Shown: positions 63,384 through 64,000 of the stretch, in pieces
How positions within the stretch are numbered: position 1 is the stretch's first letter
Layout of the letters: every line of letters begins with the position of its first letter
NCBI RefSeq assembly: GCF_023283925.1
Contig: NZ_JAKIKX010000002.1
Location: forward strand, 558,001 to 622,000
From: Shewanella marisflavi
GTDB lineage: Bacteria > Pseudomonadota > Gammaproteobacteria > Enterobacterales > Shewanellaceae
Direction of reading: 5' to 3'
DNA: 64,000 nt
The notes under the pieces: generated by a model
Databases searched by the model: none
Seen by the model: only the letters and a program-made list of their open reading frames with translations
Told to the model about the DNA's origin: nothing
Translations under genes and position numbers: made by a program

Positions 63384-64000
63384 TTAAAGCCAGCCTTTAC
63401 GCTTAAAGAAGAAATAAGTAGAAGCGGCGCTACCAAACATCATTAAGATCGCCATCGGGTAACCCCACTGCCATTCAAGCTCGGGCATATTCGCGAAGTT
63501 CATACCATAGGCGCTGGCGATTACAGTCGGTGGCAGGAAGATCACTGCGGCAACCGAAAAGATCTTGATGATCTTATTTTGCTGTAAACCACTAAAGCCC
63601 ATGGCCGCATCGAGTAAGAAATTCAATTTATCGAAGATAAACTGACTGTGGGGCATCAAAGATTCGATATCCGATAACATTTCACGCAGATCTTTCAGAT
63701 CATCATCGGTCAGTTTACCGCGATAGTAGCGCTGCATATAACGCAAAGAACGTTGAGTATCGAGCAAACTCAAACGAATTTTACCGTTTGAGTCTTCCTG
63801 TAGGGTGATCAGCTTAAAAACATCATCAAGCTCATCGCTCTCAAAGACCTGCTCGCCGACGCTGTCGAGCACAGAATAAACATCTTCGATCAGATCCGAA
63901 AGATAGTCGACCTTAAGGTTGAACAACTCCAAGAAGAGCGCCTGAGGTGTTTGCACCTCGAGTCGGCCGAGTCTTAGATAGTTACGCAACAAACGGATCA
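63384..64000 (-). CDS. corA: Magnesium/cobalt transporter CorA, C-terminal part (cut by window edge)
   Basis: About 205 residues of the C-terminus; the gene continues past the right edge in frame, so the start is not in the window. Visible are the long helix region (LYSVLDSVGEQ-like, near the middle), two membrane segments near the end, and the signature YGMNF in ASAYGMNFANMPELEW that lines the pore entrance. The C-terminus FFFKRKGWL is typical of CorA. CorA is a pentameric Mg2+ channel. Confidence 0.95.
   Translation of the reverse strand, partial: IRLLRNYLRLGRLEVQTPQALFLELFNLKVDYLSDLIEDVYSVLDSVGEQVFESDELDDVFKLITLQEDSNGKIRLSLLDTQRSLRYMQRYYRGKLTDDDLKDLREMLSDIESLMPHSQFIFDKLNFLLDAAMGFSGLQQNKIIKIFSVAAVIFLPPTVIASAYGMNFANMPELEWQWGYPMAILMMFGSAASTYFFFKRKGWL

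Overview
This 64 kb window looks like chromosomal DNA of a Shewanella species. The evidence is the mix of periplasmic multiheme cytochrome and flavoprotein genes, the FimV/HubP, CvpA-PurF and isc gene orders typical of gammaproteobacteria, and protein sequences that read as Shewanella from memory. Both ends cut a gene: a glutathionyl-hydroquinone reductase at the left and corA at the right. I saw no rRNA, tRNA, CRISPR array, prophage or insertion sequence.

Layout. 1-2 kb: quinone/redox stress genes (hydroquinone reductase, DoxX, LysR regulator). 2.1-9.1 kb: the most unusual locus. It is an operon encoding a Tat-exported flavoprotein reductase, an exported histidine-ammonia-lyase-like enzyme and a tetraheme cytochrome c, with a divergent sigma-54 activator and a porin. 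The operon and the porin each carry a sigma-54 promoter with paired CACGA/TCGTG-type sites at the same distance. I read this as one regulon that takes up an amino acid, deaminates it in the periplasm and uses the resulting enoate as an electron acceptor. 9.2-14.4 kb: DUF4250 protein, topoisomerase III, a Fur-box membrane protein and a chemoreceptor. 14.5-24.8 kb: pdxB-asd-fimV-truA-folC-dedD-cvpA-purF, a conserved order but without accD. 24.9-31.2 kb: ndk and the complete iscRSUA-hscBA-fdx-iscX iron-sulfur operon. 31.3-35.8 kb: cysE, trmJ, suhB, nnrS, psiE.

35.9-43.8 kb: PilZ protein, orphan ParA with a small basic partner, YecH, a BtsSR-like two-component system next to a CstA/BtsT-type transporter, YaeQ, a siroheme synthase with a decayed methyltransferase half, and a DUF2007 protein. 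43.9-49.7 kb: queA, tgt, yajC, secD, secF. 49.8-55.6 kb: AcpH, a thioredoxin-like protein and a sigma-54 two-component system divergent from a secreted coiled-coil protein that has its own sigma-54 promoter. 55.6-60.9 kb: a phosphonate/selenate-type ABC transporter with a double permease, and a PhoPQ-like pair. 60.9-64 kb: 2OG-Fe(II) oxygenase, HD-GYP protein, DUF3135 protein, corA.

Start codons were chosen from visible Shine-Dalgarno sequences and family N-termini. They often differ from the longest open frame, and several genes use TTG or GTG. All family and active-site alignments were made by eye against remembered reference sequences and have not been computed.
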